A model generated the notes under the pieces. The model worked only from the letters and a program-made list of their open reading frames with translations. It had not been told where the DNA came from and did no database searches. From positions 1 to 64,000 of the forward strand of contig CAJXKL010000003.1 in assembly GCA_913055915.1 (NCBI GenBank): a DNA stretch of 64,000 nt, written 5' to 3'. The DNA is from an uncultured Candidatus Nemicrothrix sp. (GTDB lineage Bacteria; Actinomycetota; Acidimicrobiia; Acidimicrobiales; MedAcidi-G1). Below, in pieces: positions 9,015 to 16,926 of this stretch. Position numbers and translations under genes: made by a program. Each line of letters starts with the position of its first letter. The stretch's first letter is position 1.

Positions 9015-9100
9015 TCGAGCAGCAGTACGAACTGGACGACTGCGGCACCCAGGATGGCGGCCAGCAGGATCGACGTGACAATTGTCGTCCCGAACCGCAT
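9011..9100 (-). CDS. 29-residue single-span membrane miniprotein
   Basis: An ORF too short for usual gene callers: ATG at 9100-9098, TAG at 9013-9011. It encodes MRFGTTIVTSILLAAILGAA followed by VVQFVLLLD. After a positively charged N-terminus, nearly all of it is one hydrophobic helix ending in Asp. Its ATG shares its A with the stop of the SAM-hydroxide adenosyltransferase gene (TGATG), the arrangement used for coupled translation. Length, charge pattern and coupling favour a real protein. There is no known family, and chance is not excluded. Confidence 0.5.
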   Translation of the reverse strand: MRFGTTIVTSILLAAILGAAVVQFVLLLD

Positions 9101-9972
9101 CAGACGGGTTCGTTCCTTCCGAACTCGACGCTGGTGACGGACCCCGGGTCGTCAGCGGTCGGTGTCAGCACCAGAGCATCGCCGGCCGACACGCCCAGGT
9201 CGACCGCTGCCGACGCCCGGTCGACCACGAGCGTCGCCAACCCGTAGGAATCCACGAGTAGCCCGAGGCCCCCAGCGGGTACCTCATCGAAGGCGACAAC
9301 CCTCACGACCGGCCTTGCCGATCCGGAACTCCTGACCTGGCACCGGCCACCTACCTGGCCCACAACGTCGCCGAGTTCGTCGGGACCCACGTTCAGCTGA
9401 ATGTTGCCGAACCGGTCCACCCAGAGAACCTCTGCATGGAGGCCGTCGTCCTCGGCTGCAGATACGGGCATGACACCTGGAAGGAGGGTCGACGGGTCGG
9501 CGGCCTCACCGAACTCGCCAAGGTCCACACCGTTGGCGAGGTGTGCTGCAACCGGTGCGAACAGGTCACGGCCGGCAAAGGTGGGGCCGGGAGCGGGCAG
9601 ATGGTATTCGGTACCGGTCAGCGAAACTGCCCTTGTAGCTCCGCCGACCAGGGCCACAGCCGGCGCCAGGAGACCGTTGTCAGGTCCGACCAGTACGGAC
9701 TCGCCGTCACCAACCTCGATGGCAACGGCGCGCCGGGAGGTTGCTACACCCGGATCGACAACGGCGAGGACGACGCCCGGGCACAGGTACTGGGCACTGC
9801 GGGCCAGCGTGAGACCACCAGCGCGCACGTCGTGTGCAGGGATGCCGTGCGTGACGTCAACGATCGCCAGGTGTGGTGCGATGCTGCGGACCACGGAGTG
9901 GACCACGCCGACGAACTCGTCGTCGGTCCCGTAGTCGGAAAGAAACGAGAGGGTGTCGTAGCAGCGACCCAC
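9100..9972 (-). CDS. SAM hydroxide adenosyltransferase (DUF62 family)
   Basis: A 290-residue member of the family that contains S-adenosylmethionine hydrolase, fluorinase and chlorinase. Visible signatures are FLSDYGTDDEFVGVV at the N-terminus, IVDVTHGIPAHDVRAG, AVVDPGVATSRR, VGPDNGLL, and a C-terminal barrel with WVDRFGNIQLN. The common bacterial members hydrolyse SAM to adenosine and methionine. I see nothing pointing to halide use. Two bases separate it from proC upstream, and its stop is fused to the start of the 29-residue miniprotein. Confidence 0.9.
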   Translation of the reverse strand: MGRCYDTLSFLSDYGTDDEFVGVVHSVVRSIAPHLAIVDVTHGIPAHDVRAGGLTLARSAQYLCPGVVLAVVDPGVATSRRAVAIEVGDGESVLVGPDNGLLAPAVALVGGATRAVSLTGTEYHLPAPGPTFAGRDLFAPVAAHLANGVDLGEFGEAADPSTLLPGVMPVSAAEDDGLHAEVLWVDRFGNIQLNVGPDELGDVVGQVGGRCQVRSSGSARPVVRVVAFDEVPAGGLGLLVDSYGLATLVVDRASAAVDLGVSAGDALVLTPTADDPGSVTSVEFGRNEPV

Positions 9973-9974
9973 CC

Positions 9975-10769
9975 TCAGGTTCCTCCCAGTTCCCGGGACC
10001 GTTCGCTGGCGGCCGATACCACCGCTGCGACCAACCCGGAGAAGTCAGCCGCCTCGAACACGGCGATGCCCGCAGCGGTTGTCCCGCCCTTGGACGTGAC
10101 GTTCCGTCGCAGCACCGACGGCACTGCATCAGACTTTCGCAGCAGGGTTGCGGCACCGATCAGCATCTGTTCGGTGAGCGCCGTTGCTGTCCCATGGGGA
10201 AGGCCCTGGGCGACACCGGCATCAATGAGGGCTTCAGCCAACAGGAACAGGTAGGCGGGGCCCGACCCGGAGAGCCCGGTGACGGCATCCAGCATCGGCT
10301 CGTCCACGACAACGACCGTTCCGACGGCCGACAGTATCTCTGATGCCCAACGGAGGTCCTCGTCGCCGACGCTTGTGCCAGCAGCGATTGCTGCAGCACC
10401 CTCGCCCACCAGCGACGGGGTGTTGGGCATTGCACGCACCACGGCCGCCCCGGTACCGAGGCCCTCTTCGAGGGTGTCGAGACGGACGCCCGCCGCGATC
10501 GAGAGGACCCTGCCCACGCCAACCGCATTGAGAGCGGCACACACCGACGCCACGATGTGGGGCTTGACGGCGATCAGGGCATCGGTACCGCTCAGTGGCT
10601 CGGCACCACAGGTCAGCCCGGGGACGGACGACTCCAGTTCGATTCGACGGTCGCCGTCGGGTTCAACGACGTGGATCTCGCCGGCTGCGGCCCATCCCGA
10701 TGCCACGAGACCCCCCACCAGGGCCTCACCCATCTGGCCACCACCTATCACCTGCAGGCGCATCGTCAC
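9975..10769 (-). CDS. proC: Pyrroline-5-carboxylate reductase
   Basis: A 264-residue NAD(P)H enzyme catalysing the last step of proline synthesis. The Rossmann motif VIGGGQMGEALVGGL and the family signature GLSGSGPAYLFLLAEALIDA are intact. The next conserved block follows as GLPHGTATAL, and the C-terminal SKGGTTAAGIAVFE is canonical. Start is GTG 10769 or ATG 10763. No ribosome site is visible before either, so the message could be leaderless. It is probably cotranscribed with the downstream SAM hydrolase gene (2-base gap). Confidence 0.96.
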   Translation of the reverse strand: MTMRLQVIGGGQMGEALVGGLVASGWAAAGEIHVVEPDGDRRIELESSVPGLTCGAEPLSGTDALIAVKPHIVASVCAALNAVGVGRVLSIAAGVRLDTLEEGLGTGAAVVRAMPNTPSLVGEGAAAIAAGTSVGDEDLRWASEILSAVGTVVVVDEPMLDAVTGLSGSGPAYLFLLAEALIDAGVAQGLPHGTATALTEQMLIGAATLLRKSDAVPSVLRRNVTSKGGTTAAGIAVFEAADFSGLVAAVVSAASERSRELGGT

Positions 10770-10779
10770 GGGGTCGAAT

Positions 10780-11970
10780 CTAACCGCTGAGTGCCGGCTG
10801 CCTGCCGCCGTTTCGGGGAACGAGGGTATGGGTCAGCGTGGCGACAACGCTGACGACGAAGAGTGCCAGGCCCGAGAACACGAGAACGCTCCCGGTTGAC
10901 CAGTAGCCGAGGGCCATGGTCACACCGATGGGTCCAACTGTCTGACCGACGCGGACGGCGCCCACCCATGCTGCCAGGACCACTGCCCTGAGGTGCTCTG
11001 GCGCCTCGTCGGCAACAAGGTCCTGCATCGTCGGGATGGTGAGTCCCTCGGCGAGGCCGTATAGAGCCGCTGCAGCCACGAGCACCCAGAGCGAGGCCAC
11101 GCCCATGATCACGAAGGTTGCTGCGAACACGAACATCCCCGCGTAGACCAGCCAACCACCGTGGACCCTGGAGCGGGCCCTGGCGACCAGCAACGAGGAC
11201 ACGGTCGAGGAGAGCGCCGGGACTGCAGCGACGAGACCCCGCTGGGTCGGGCCCAGGCCGAACTCCTGGTCCATGTGGATGGGCATGAGAGAGAGGAAAA
11301 GGCCGAAGATGAGGAGGAACACGATGGCGCCCAGCACGATTACCGTGGCTGTGACCGGGCGGCGGATTTCCACAAGGGCCGCCCTGACCTGGTCGCCCAC
11401 CTTCCCCGTGGGAACCGGTTGGTCGACCACGAGGTGGAGTCCCACAAGGCCGGCCACCACGAGTGGTATCGCGTACGTGACAAACATCCAGCGCCAGCCG
11501 AACAGGTCCGTTACCGCTCCGCCGAGTACCGGGTAGACGGCCACCGCGACCGTTATCACCGCCGAGTTCTGGCCGATGAGTGCAGCCCGGTCGAGGCCGT
11601 CCCAGTTGTCGACAATCAGCACCACAGCCAGGTTGATGAGGCCGGCCGCCCCAACACCCTGCGCTATCCGCGCCGCCAGCAGCCATTCAAGGGTCGGACT
11701 GAAGCCTGCCGCCAGGCCGAACACACCGAAGATGACCAGGCAGGGCAGGAGAATCCGACGCCGGCCAAACCGGTCGGCGAGGAAGCCGACTGCGGGTGCC
11801 ACAACGATCCCCGGTATGGTCCCTGCGGCGACAACCAGTCCTGCCCGACTGACTGGATGGCCCAGATCCCTCAGGATCTCGGGTGTCGAGCTGACGAGTA
11901 CCGAGTTGCTGAGGAGTCCGCTTGCCGTGATGGCAAAGATGAGAAGCCTCGAGGGCCGCATGTGGCTCAC
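10780..11970 (-). CDS. MFS transporter
   Basis: A 396-residue membrane protein with about twelve hydrophobic spans. The major-facilitator loop 2-3 motif is visible as VGFLADRFGRRRILLPCL. Sequence style (LLSNSVLVSSTPEILRDLG, later LYGLAEGLTIPTMQDLVADE) resembles drug-efflux or sugar-efflux MFS proteins. The substrate cannot be read. Start is GTG 11970 or ATG 11961. The 204 bases between its start and the mshA-like stop hold no gene. They include an AT-rich patch near 12126-12180 with TGAAAT/ATTTCA arms that may carry its promoter. Confidence 0.88.
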   Translation of the reverse strand: MSHMRPSRLLIFAITASGLLSNSVLVSSTPEILRDLGHPVSRAGLVVAAGTIPGIVVAPAVGFLADRFGRRRILLPCLVIFGVFGLAAGFSPTLEWLLAARIAQGVGAAGLINLAVVLIVDNWDGLDRAALIGQNSAVITVAVAVYPVLGGAVTDLFGWRWMFVTYAIPLVVAGLVGLHLVVDQPVPTGKVGDQVRAALVEIRRPVTATVIVLGAIVFLLIFGLFLSLMPIHMDQEFGLGPTQRGLVAAVPALSSTVSSLLVARARSRVHGGWLVYAGMFVFAATFVIMGVASLWVLVAAAALYGLAEGLTIPTMQDLVADEAPEHLRAVVLAAWVGAVRVGQTVGPIGVTMALGYWSTGSVLVFSGLALFVVSVVATLTHTLVPRNGGRQPALSG

Positions 11971-12174
11971 CCACCCAACCTATGCCTGCCCGAACGACAG
12001 CCCCCAACCCTGCAGCCGGGCACCTGGCACACATCTCCGCTGCAGGCGTGAGCCCGACGGCCTCTTCACCGGTGAACTCACTTCCCCGATCGAACCCCGG
12101 TGGTCGGCCGCTGGGCCTGTCATCAGGATAGATCGAAACTACATGAAATTCAACAACAAACACCTATTTCACGA

Positions 12175-13398
12175 TCAGGTGCAGTCCACGAGGGAGCGGT
12201 AGGCGAGGTCATCGCAGATCCGGTGCAGCCGCGACGCTGTAGCCGACCAGGTGTAGGACCACGACCGCTCGGCCGCAGCAGCGGCCATCTCGGTTGCCGA
12301 AGCCGGGTCGTCAAGGAGCTCTGCCACGTGGTCCGCGTAGTCAGCGGGTTCGCGACCCTCAACCAGGTAACCGGTGCATCCGTGGTCGACAAGCGTCCGT
12401 AGGCCGCCCACGGCCGCTGCCACCACCGGGATCCCGCAGGCCGCTGCTTCAAGGGCGACGAGGCCGAACGACTCTGAGCGGCTCGGCATGACCAGGACAT
12501 CGGCCGCCCTGTACCAGGTGGAGAGGCTGTGGTGGGGCTGTGGTGGCACGAAGTGCACGCGGTCGGCAAGACCGAGGTCGCTGACGAGGCACCTGATCCT
12601 GCGCTCCTCGGCGGGACCCTCACGGCCACTTGCGCCACCCACCACGACCAGGCAGGCATCGCTGTGGTCCAGTTCGGCGAGCGTGCGGACAGCCACGTCA
12701 ACACCCTTGAGAGGTTGGATGCGCCCAACAAACAACAGGACCGGTCCGGGACCCAGGTCAACGGCGTCACGAGCACCGCCCTGGAATCCGGGGCTGAAGA
12801 AGGCATGGTCCACTCCCGGAGGCACGACCTCGATTCGGGAGGGATCGGCACCGTACAGGTCGACCAGTTGGTGGGCCTCTTCCTCGCTGTTTGCCAGGAT
12901 CACGTCGGAGCATGCGATCACCTCGGCCTCGGCGTCGAGGCGTCGCTGTGGTTCTGGATCACCGGTCTCGGCTTTAACGCGAGCGAGGGTGTGGAACACC
13001 GTCGTCAGCGGAAGTTCCAGCTCATGCTTGAGCCGGTGCCCGGCAACGCCGCTGAGCCAATAGTTGGCGAGCAGGCCGTCGTAGCCGTTGCCCTCCAGGT
13101 CGGCTGCGATAAGCCGCTCGGCAACCTGGTCGGCGAACTCGTCGACGACGCCGGGCAGGTCCTCCTTGGCAAGGTCGAAGCGACCCGCCTGGATGTGGAC
13201 CACCGTCACGCCGGGTTCCACCTCGACCGTCTCAGGTGGGGTCGGATCAGACCTGCGTACGAACACCGTCGCCTCGCCACCCGCCTGGGCGAGAGCTGAC
13301 ACGAGCTCGCGTACATAGACGTTCATGCCGCCTCCATCGCCTGAACCGGGTTGCACGAGCGGAGACGTGTGAAGTGAGAGGACCGCTATTCGACGCAT
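12175..13398 (-). CDS. GT4 glycosyltransferase, MshA-like
   Basis: A 407-residue GT-B glycosyltransferase. The N-terminal LSLHTSPLVQPGSGDGGGMN and VYVRELVSALA, the acceptor-domain HTLARVKAE segment, the C-terminal SRSESFGLVALEAAACGIPV donor site and VGRIQPLKG all fit D-inositol-3-phosphate glycosyltransferase (MshA). That enzyme starts mycothiol synthesis by joining GlcNAc to inositol phosphate. Other actinobacterial GT4 enzymes look similar, so I leave the symbol blank. It is followed by nothing for 204 bases and preceded within four bases by a MoaD/ThiS-like gene. Confidence 0.85.
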   Translation of the reverse strand: MRRIAVLSLHTSPLVQPGSGDGGGMNVYVRELVSALAQAGGEATVFVRRSDPTPPETVEVEPGVTVVHIQAGRFDLAKEDLPGVVDEFADQVAERLIAADLEGNGYDGLLANYWLSGVAGHRLKHELELPLTTVFHTLARVKAETGDPEPQRRLDAEAEVIACSDVILANSEEEAHQLVDLYGADPSRIEVVPPGVDHAFFSPGFQGGARDAVDLGPGPVLLFVGRIQPLKGVDVAVRTLAELDHSDACLVVVGGASGREGPAEERRIRCLVSDLGLADRVHFVPPQPHHSLSTWYRAADVLVMPSRSESFGLVALEAAACGIPVVAAAVGGLRTLVDHGCTGYLVEGREPADYADHVAELLDDPASATEMAAAAAERSWSYTWSATASRLHRICDDLAYRSLVDCT

Positions 13399-13401
13399 GG
13401 A

Positions 13402-13638
13402 TCAGCCCCCCGACACGGGAGGCAGAATGGCCACCTCGTCGGATTCGGTGACAGGGTCAGCCGCTGCAGCAGGTTCGCCGTTCAACCAGATTCCGCATGT
13501 TTCCAGCAGATTGGCGAACGTGGACCCGTAGAGGCTGCGTGCAGCGTCGACGACCTCGCCGACCGTCGAGCCCGACATCTCGGTCCGACCGGTACCCGCG
13601 GCCACGCGGGCCGAGGCGAACAAGCGCAGTACTGCCAT
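13402..13638 (-). CDS. MoaD/ThiS-family sulfur-carrier protein
   Basis: A 78-residue ubiquitin-fold protein ending in the diagnostic Gly-Gly (EVAILPPVSGG). That C-terminus is adenylated and thiocarboxylated to deliver sulfur. The pattern FASARVAAGTGRTEM, then VVDAARSLYGSTFANLLETC and IWLNGEP, fits MoaD rather than ThiS. The partner could be molybdopterin synthase, though no moa genes are in the window; the nearest related protein is the MOSC protein 5 kb away. It lies four bases before the mshA-like start and is divergent from the phosphatase gene. Confidence 0.85.
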   Translation of the reverse strand: MAVLRLFASARVAAGTGRTEMSGSTVGEVVDAARSLYGSTFANLLETCGIWLNGEPAAAADPVTESDEVAILPPVSGG

Positions 13639-13707
13639 CCGGTAAGTGTAGGGAGGTGGTAGCCGAGGCCCTGAAGTCGGGCGGTCGGACGGGTACCGTC
13701 AACCCCC

Positions 13708-14298
13708 GTGACAAGCCTCCTCCTGGTCCGCCACGGCCAGTCTGAATGGAATGCGGTCGGTCGCTGGCAGGGTCGGGCCGACCCACCGCTCACCAACCTC
13801 GGCCGAAGCAACGCTGTCCTGGCCGGACGCTCGAAACACCTCGGTTCGTTTGACGCAGTGGTCTCGTCGCCCCTGGAACGGGCACTCGACACTGCGGTGA
13901 CCCTGGCCGATGCGATCGGCGTGGGGCCCGTGCTCAGTGACGCTGACCTGATGGAACGTGACGCCGGGCCCTGGCAGGGGCTGACCCGGAATGAGATCGA
14001 GGCGGGGTGGCCGGGGATGCTCGACTCTGGCCGCCGGCCCGACGGATACGAACACGACGACGCCCTGTTGACCCGGGTCACCGCCTCCCTCACCCGACTA
14101 GAGGCCCGGGCCATTGGCGGCACGGTTCTGGTAGTCACCCACGCCGGTGTGATCTACGCCCTGGAGGCTGCCTGTGGCAAACCGTGGGCACGGCTGTCGA
14201 ACCTGGGGGGGCGCTGGCTGGAGTTCAGCGACGGTCAGGTGACGCTGGGTCCACGGGTCGAACTGGTGGCCGATGCACCGGTTCCGGACCTACTCTGA
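13708..14298 (+). CDS. Histidine phosphatase family protein (phosphoglycerate mutase-like)
   Basis: A 196-residue protein with the phosphohistidine motif LLLVRHGQSEWNAVGRWQG, the second Arg/Glu region in VVSSPLERALDTA and the C-terminal second His in VVTHAGVIYAL. These residues build the covalent phospho-His pocket. The protein is too short for dPGM (about 230-250 residues), so it is more likely a broad phosphatase such as a sugar-phosphate or alpha-ribazole phosphatase type. Start is GTG 13708. Confidence 0.9.
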   Translation: MTSLLLVRHGQSEWNAVGRWQGRADPPLTNLGRSNAVLAGRSKHLGSFDAVVSSPLERALDTAVTLADAIGVGPVLSDADLMERDAGPWQGLTRNEIEAGWPGMLDSGRRPDGYEHDDALLTRVTASLTRLEARAIGGTVLVVTHAGVIYALEAACGKPWARLSNLGGRWLEFSDGQVTLGPRVELVADAPVPDLL

Positions 14299-14306
14299 GG
14301 GTGTCT

Positions 14307-14510
14307 TCAGGCCTCGGTATCCCCGAGTCCGGCGATCATCTCATCGGCGACGTCGAGGTTGCCGGAGTCGACCTGGTCCATCGCCTCTTCGATAGCGGCT
14401 GTGTCTGCCTCGAGTCGGCTCAACTCGACCTCTTCTTCGGAAACCTCGCCCGGTGACACGTCGGGCTCCGGGTCGGAAACAGGTTCGTCGATGATGATCG
14501 GGTCTGTCAC
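14307..14510 (-). CDS. Small acidic DksA/TraR-like protein lacking a zinc finger
   Basis: A 67-residue, strongly acidic protein. I chose GTG 14510 (VTDPIIIDEPVSDPEPDV) over the upstream ATG because the upstream residues look non-coding. The segment VELSRLEADTAAIEEAMDQV followed by DSGNLDVADEMIAGLG matches the tip of DksA/TraR-type proteins (L-LE-EL-VE-AL-RLD-GTYG then the zinc finger). Here the zinc cysteines are replaced by a short non-Cys tail. Actinobacteria encode similar Cys-free members. Role unknown; RNA polymerase binding is inference. Confidence 0.55.
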   Translation of the reverse strand: MTDPIIIDEPVSDPEPDVSPGEVSEEEVELSRLEADTAAIEEAMDQVDSGNLDVADEMIAGLGDTEA

Positions 14511-14558
14511 GGCGGCGAGGGTACCGTCACCCGGCGTAGGTGTGGCAGACCCTCGCAC

Positions 14559-15896
14559 TCAGGTGCCGAGCACCCGGTCCAGATAATCGTTGGCGAACCG
14601 ACCGGTTGGGTCCAGGCGCCTGCGGGCCGCCTGGAACCTGTACCACTGCGGGTAGCGGCCACCCAGGGTGTCTGATGTCTGAAAGTGCAGTTTGCCCCAG
14701 TGGGGTCGGCCGCCGTAGTCATCCATGATCTCCTCGACTCCCCTGAAGTAGTCCTCGTAGGGGGTGCGCCTGAACACGTGAACGGCGATGTAGGCGGTGG
14801 CACGATCGAATGAGGTGCTAAGTGGAATCTGGTCAGGGCCGAGGATCCGGTACTCGACTGGGAAGCTGATCGGACGGCCCAGGTTCTGGACGAGGTTCAT
14901 GACCCGGTGGAGCGCCTCGATACCGTGCTCGGCGGGCACCCCGTATTCCATTTCGTAGAAGCGCACCCGGCGGGGACTGGCGAAGACCTCGTAGCTGGTG
15001 GTCAGGTACTCGGCCCGGTCACCTTCGGATGCCACGAGGCCGTTCAGGCGGGGGATCAGCGACGGTGCCACCCGGCCGATGTGGTTGAAGGCACCGAAGG
15101 CGGCGTTCTCCATGAGTTCCTTGTTCTTAAAGCGCTTCCACCGGCGGCGCAGTGCGTGCCTGCGGTTCCTCGGAGGAGGTGGTGCGTCGGTCGTGCGGAT
15201 ATTGCGCTTGCGCATTGCAAGGTCGGTGTGGGGCATCCAGAAGAACTCGATGTGGTCGGTGGTCGCCGCCATCTCGTCGAACGAGTCGAGCACGTCGTCT
15301 GCGGGCAGGACCTCTTCGACGGCATGCAGGTTGAAGGCAGGCACGCACTGGAGGGTCACCTCTGTGACGATGCCGAGGGCGCCCAGCCCTACCCGGGCCA
15401 CCTCGAGGAGGTCAGGGTCGTCGTGCGGGCCTAGCACGACTACGGTTCCGTCACCTGCCACGAGCCGCATGCCGACTACACCTGCGGCGATGCTCGCGAA
15501 CCCAAGCCCGGTGCCGTGGGTTGATGTGGAGGCGGCGCCGGCAACCGACTGGTAGGCGATGTCGCCCAGGTTCGGCATGGCGAGTCCTGCTGCGTGGAGT
15601 TGGGGGTTCAGGTTAAACAACCTGGCTCCAGCCTCAACCCTCACCTGGCCCGTGTCGTGGTCGATCCCGACCACGGCTCCCATGTCGTCGAGCGTGACGA
15701 GCACGTCGTCGGTCCGGGCAATGGCTGTAAAGGAATGGCCGGCACCGACCACCTTGACCCGGCGACCGTCAGCTGCGGCGGCCTTCACCAGTGCGACGAC
15801 ATCGACCTCGTTGCGGGGGCGTTCAACCCTGGCCGGGGTGGAACGCTGGTTGCCGGCCCAGTTGCTCCATGATCCGTCGGAGGTGATGCCGCTCAC
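14559..15896 (-). CDS. D-arabinono-1,4-lactone / L-gulonolactone oxidase family FAD protein
   Basis: A 445-residue flavoprotein of the VAO/PCMH fold. N-terminal PERP-type start (RVERPRNEVDVVALVKAA), then VKVVGAGHSFTAIARTDDVL and the covalent-FAD-region SVAGAASTSTHGTGLGFASI. The C-terminal ALO domain ends YGGRPHWGKLHF and ends near the C-terminus in DPTGRFANDYLDRVLG. Such enzymes oxidise aldonolactones or alditols. The HWGK motif near the C-terminus is typical of sugar-lactone and alditol oxidases. Substrate uncertain. It starts (GTG) four bases after the D-threonine-aldolase-like stop and may be cotranscribed with it. Confidence 0.9.
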   Translation of the reverse strand: MSGITSDGSWSNWAGNQRSTPARVERPRNEVDVVALVKAAAADGRRVKVVGAGHSFTAIARTDDVLVTLDDMGAVVGIDHDTGQVRVEAGARLFNLNPQLHAAGLAMPNLGDIAYQSVAGAASTSTHGTGLGFASIAAGVVGMRLVAGDGTVVVLGPHDDPDLLEVARVGLGALGIVTEVTLQCVPAFNLHAVEEVLPADDVLDSFDEMAATTDHIEFFWMPHTDLAMRKRNIRTTDAPPPPRNRRHALRRRWKRFKNKELMENAAFGAFNHIGRVAPSLIPRLNGLVASEGDRAEYLTTSYEVFASPRRVRFYEMEYGVPAEHGIEALHRVMNLVQNLGRPISFPVEYRILGPDQIPLSTSFDRATAYIAVHVFRRTPYEDYFRGVEEIMDDYGGRPHWGKLHFQTSDTLGGRYPQWYRFQAARRRLDPTGRFANDYLDRVLGT

Positions 15897-15900
15897 GGGT

Positions 15901-16926
15901 TCACCATCCCCTCAAATCCACCGGCCATGTCTCGACGACCTCAGCGTCACCGCCCGACGTGATGTCGTCAACCAGGTGGATGTGTTGGTGCTTCGAGATG
16001 GTGGGGTCGATGTGGGCGGGGCGTAGGCCGACCCTGTCGCCCACGGTCCAGTTGCCGCCCACGACGGTGGTGTGTTCATCGGCGCAGAAGAGGACCTTTC
16101 CGCTCCCCTGTAGTCCGGGTGGTCCACTGTCCATGGCCAGTGCCTTCAGCCCTGCGTCGAGCACAGCGTGACCCCCGGCTCCCACGGAGACAACGGTGCC
16201 GGACACGACGAGACCCTCTTCGAACGGCAGGCCGAGGCGAGCGTAGGCGCCGTCCATCAGCACGTATGAGCCGGCCTGCAGCTCGGTGACCGTATCGTTG
16301 CAGTCGAACGAACCGGTGCCTCCGCCTGAGACCACTTCGCCTCCAACCTGGTCGTGGGCCGATTCCAGGATCGCCATGGATCTGCCTACGCCCGCTTCAC
16401 GGGTGTCCCTGTCGGCCTCGTGCATCATGTGGCCTTCATAGCCCATCACCCCGCGGACGTGGAGGCCTGCCTGTCTGGCAGTGTCAGCAATGGAGCCCGC
16501 CTCATCGGGGTGACATCCGCACCGCGGCATTCCGACGTCGACGTCGACGAGCACCTCGGTGATTCCGGCTGCCGAGGCGGCGGTGATCGTCTCGTTTGAG
16601 TCGACAGCTACCGTGATCCGGGCCCGCCCGGCAGCGATGTGGGCTGCGAGTGCCGCCAGGCGGGTGATGTCCACCACCTCGTTGGCGAGAAGTAGGTCGT
16701 CGCCGAGGCCGGCTTCAACCATGCCGTCGACCTCGCGTGTGGTGGCGCAGCAGAACGCCGAGTGGCCCGCTCCTTTGAGTACTGCTGCCATCGGCGTACA
16801 CTTGAACGCCTTGACGTGTGGCCGCAGAGCCGGGCCTGGCCGACCGGCGGCCATGGTCGCCACGTTGCATTCCAGGACACCCGCGTCTGCGAGCAGGGCC
16901 GGTGTAGCGAGGTCGCCCGCCTTCAC
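15901..16926 (-). CDS. PLP-dependent D-threonine aldolase / D-serine dehydratase-like protein
   Basis: A 341-residue alanine-racemase-fold enzyme. The PLP-lysine region is LRPHVKAFKCTPMAAVL. A later metal/phosphate-binding C-terminal domain carries FCADEHTTVVGG and the VGLRPAHIDPTISKHQHIHL segment with its conserved His residues. Members cleave D-threonine or deaminate D-serine. I moved the start to GTG 16926: it overlaps the tandem-SDR stop by four bases (GTGA), and homology begins at VKAGDLATPALL. Coupling to the SDR suggests a shared pathway, which I cannot name. Confidence 0.85.
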   Translation of the reverse strand: MKAGDLATPALLADAGVLECNVATMAAGRPGPALRPHVKAFKCTPMAAVLKGAGHSAFCCATTREVDGMVEAGLGDDLLLANEVVDITRLAALAAHIAAGRARITVAVDSNETITAASAAGITEVLVDVDVGMPRCGCHPDEAGSIADTARQAGLHVRGVMGYEGHMMHEADRDTREAGVGRSMAILESAHDQVGGEVVSGGGTGSFDCNDTVTELQAGSYVLMDGAYARLGLPFEEGLVVSGTVVSVGAGGHAVLDAGLKALAMDSGPPGLQGSGKVLFCADEHTTVVGGNWTVGDRVGLRPAHIDPTISKHQHIHLVDDITSGGDAEVVETWPVDLRGW

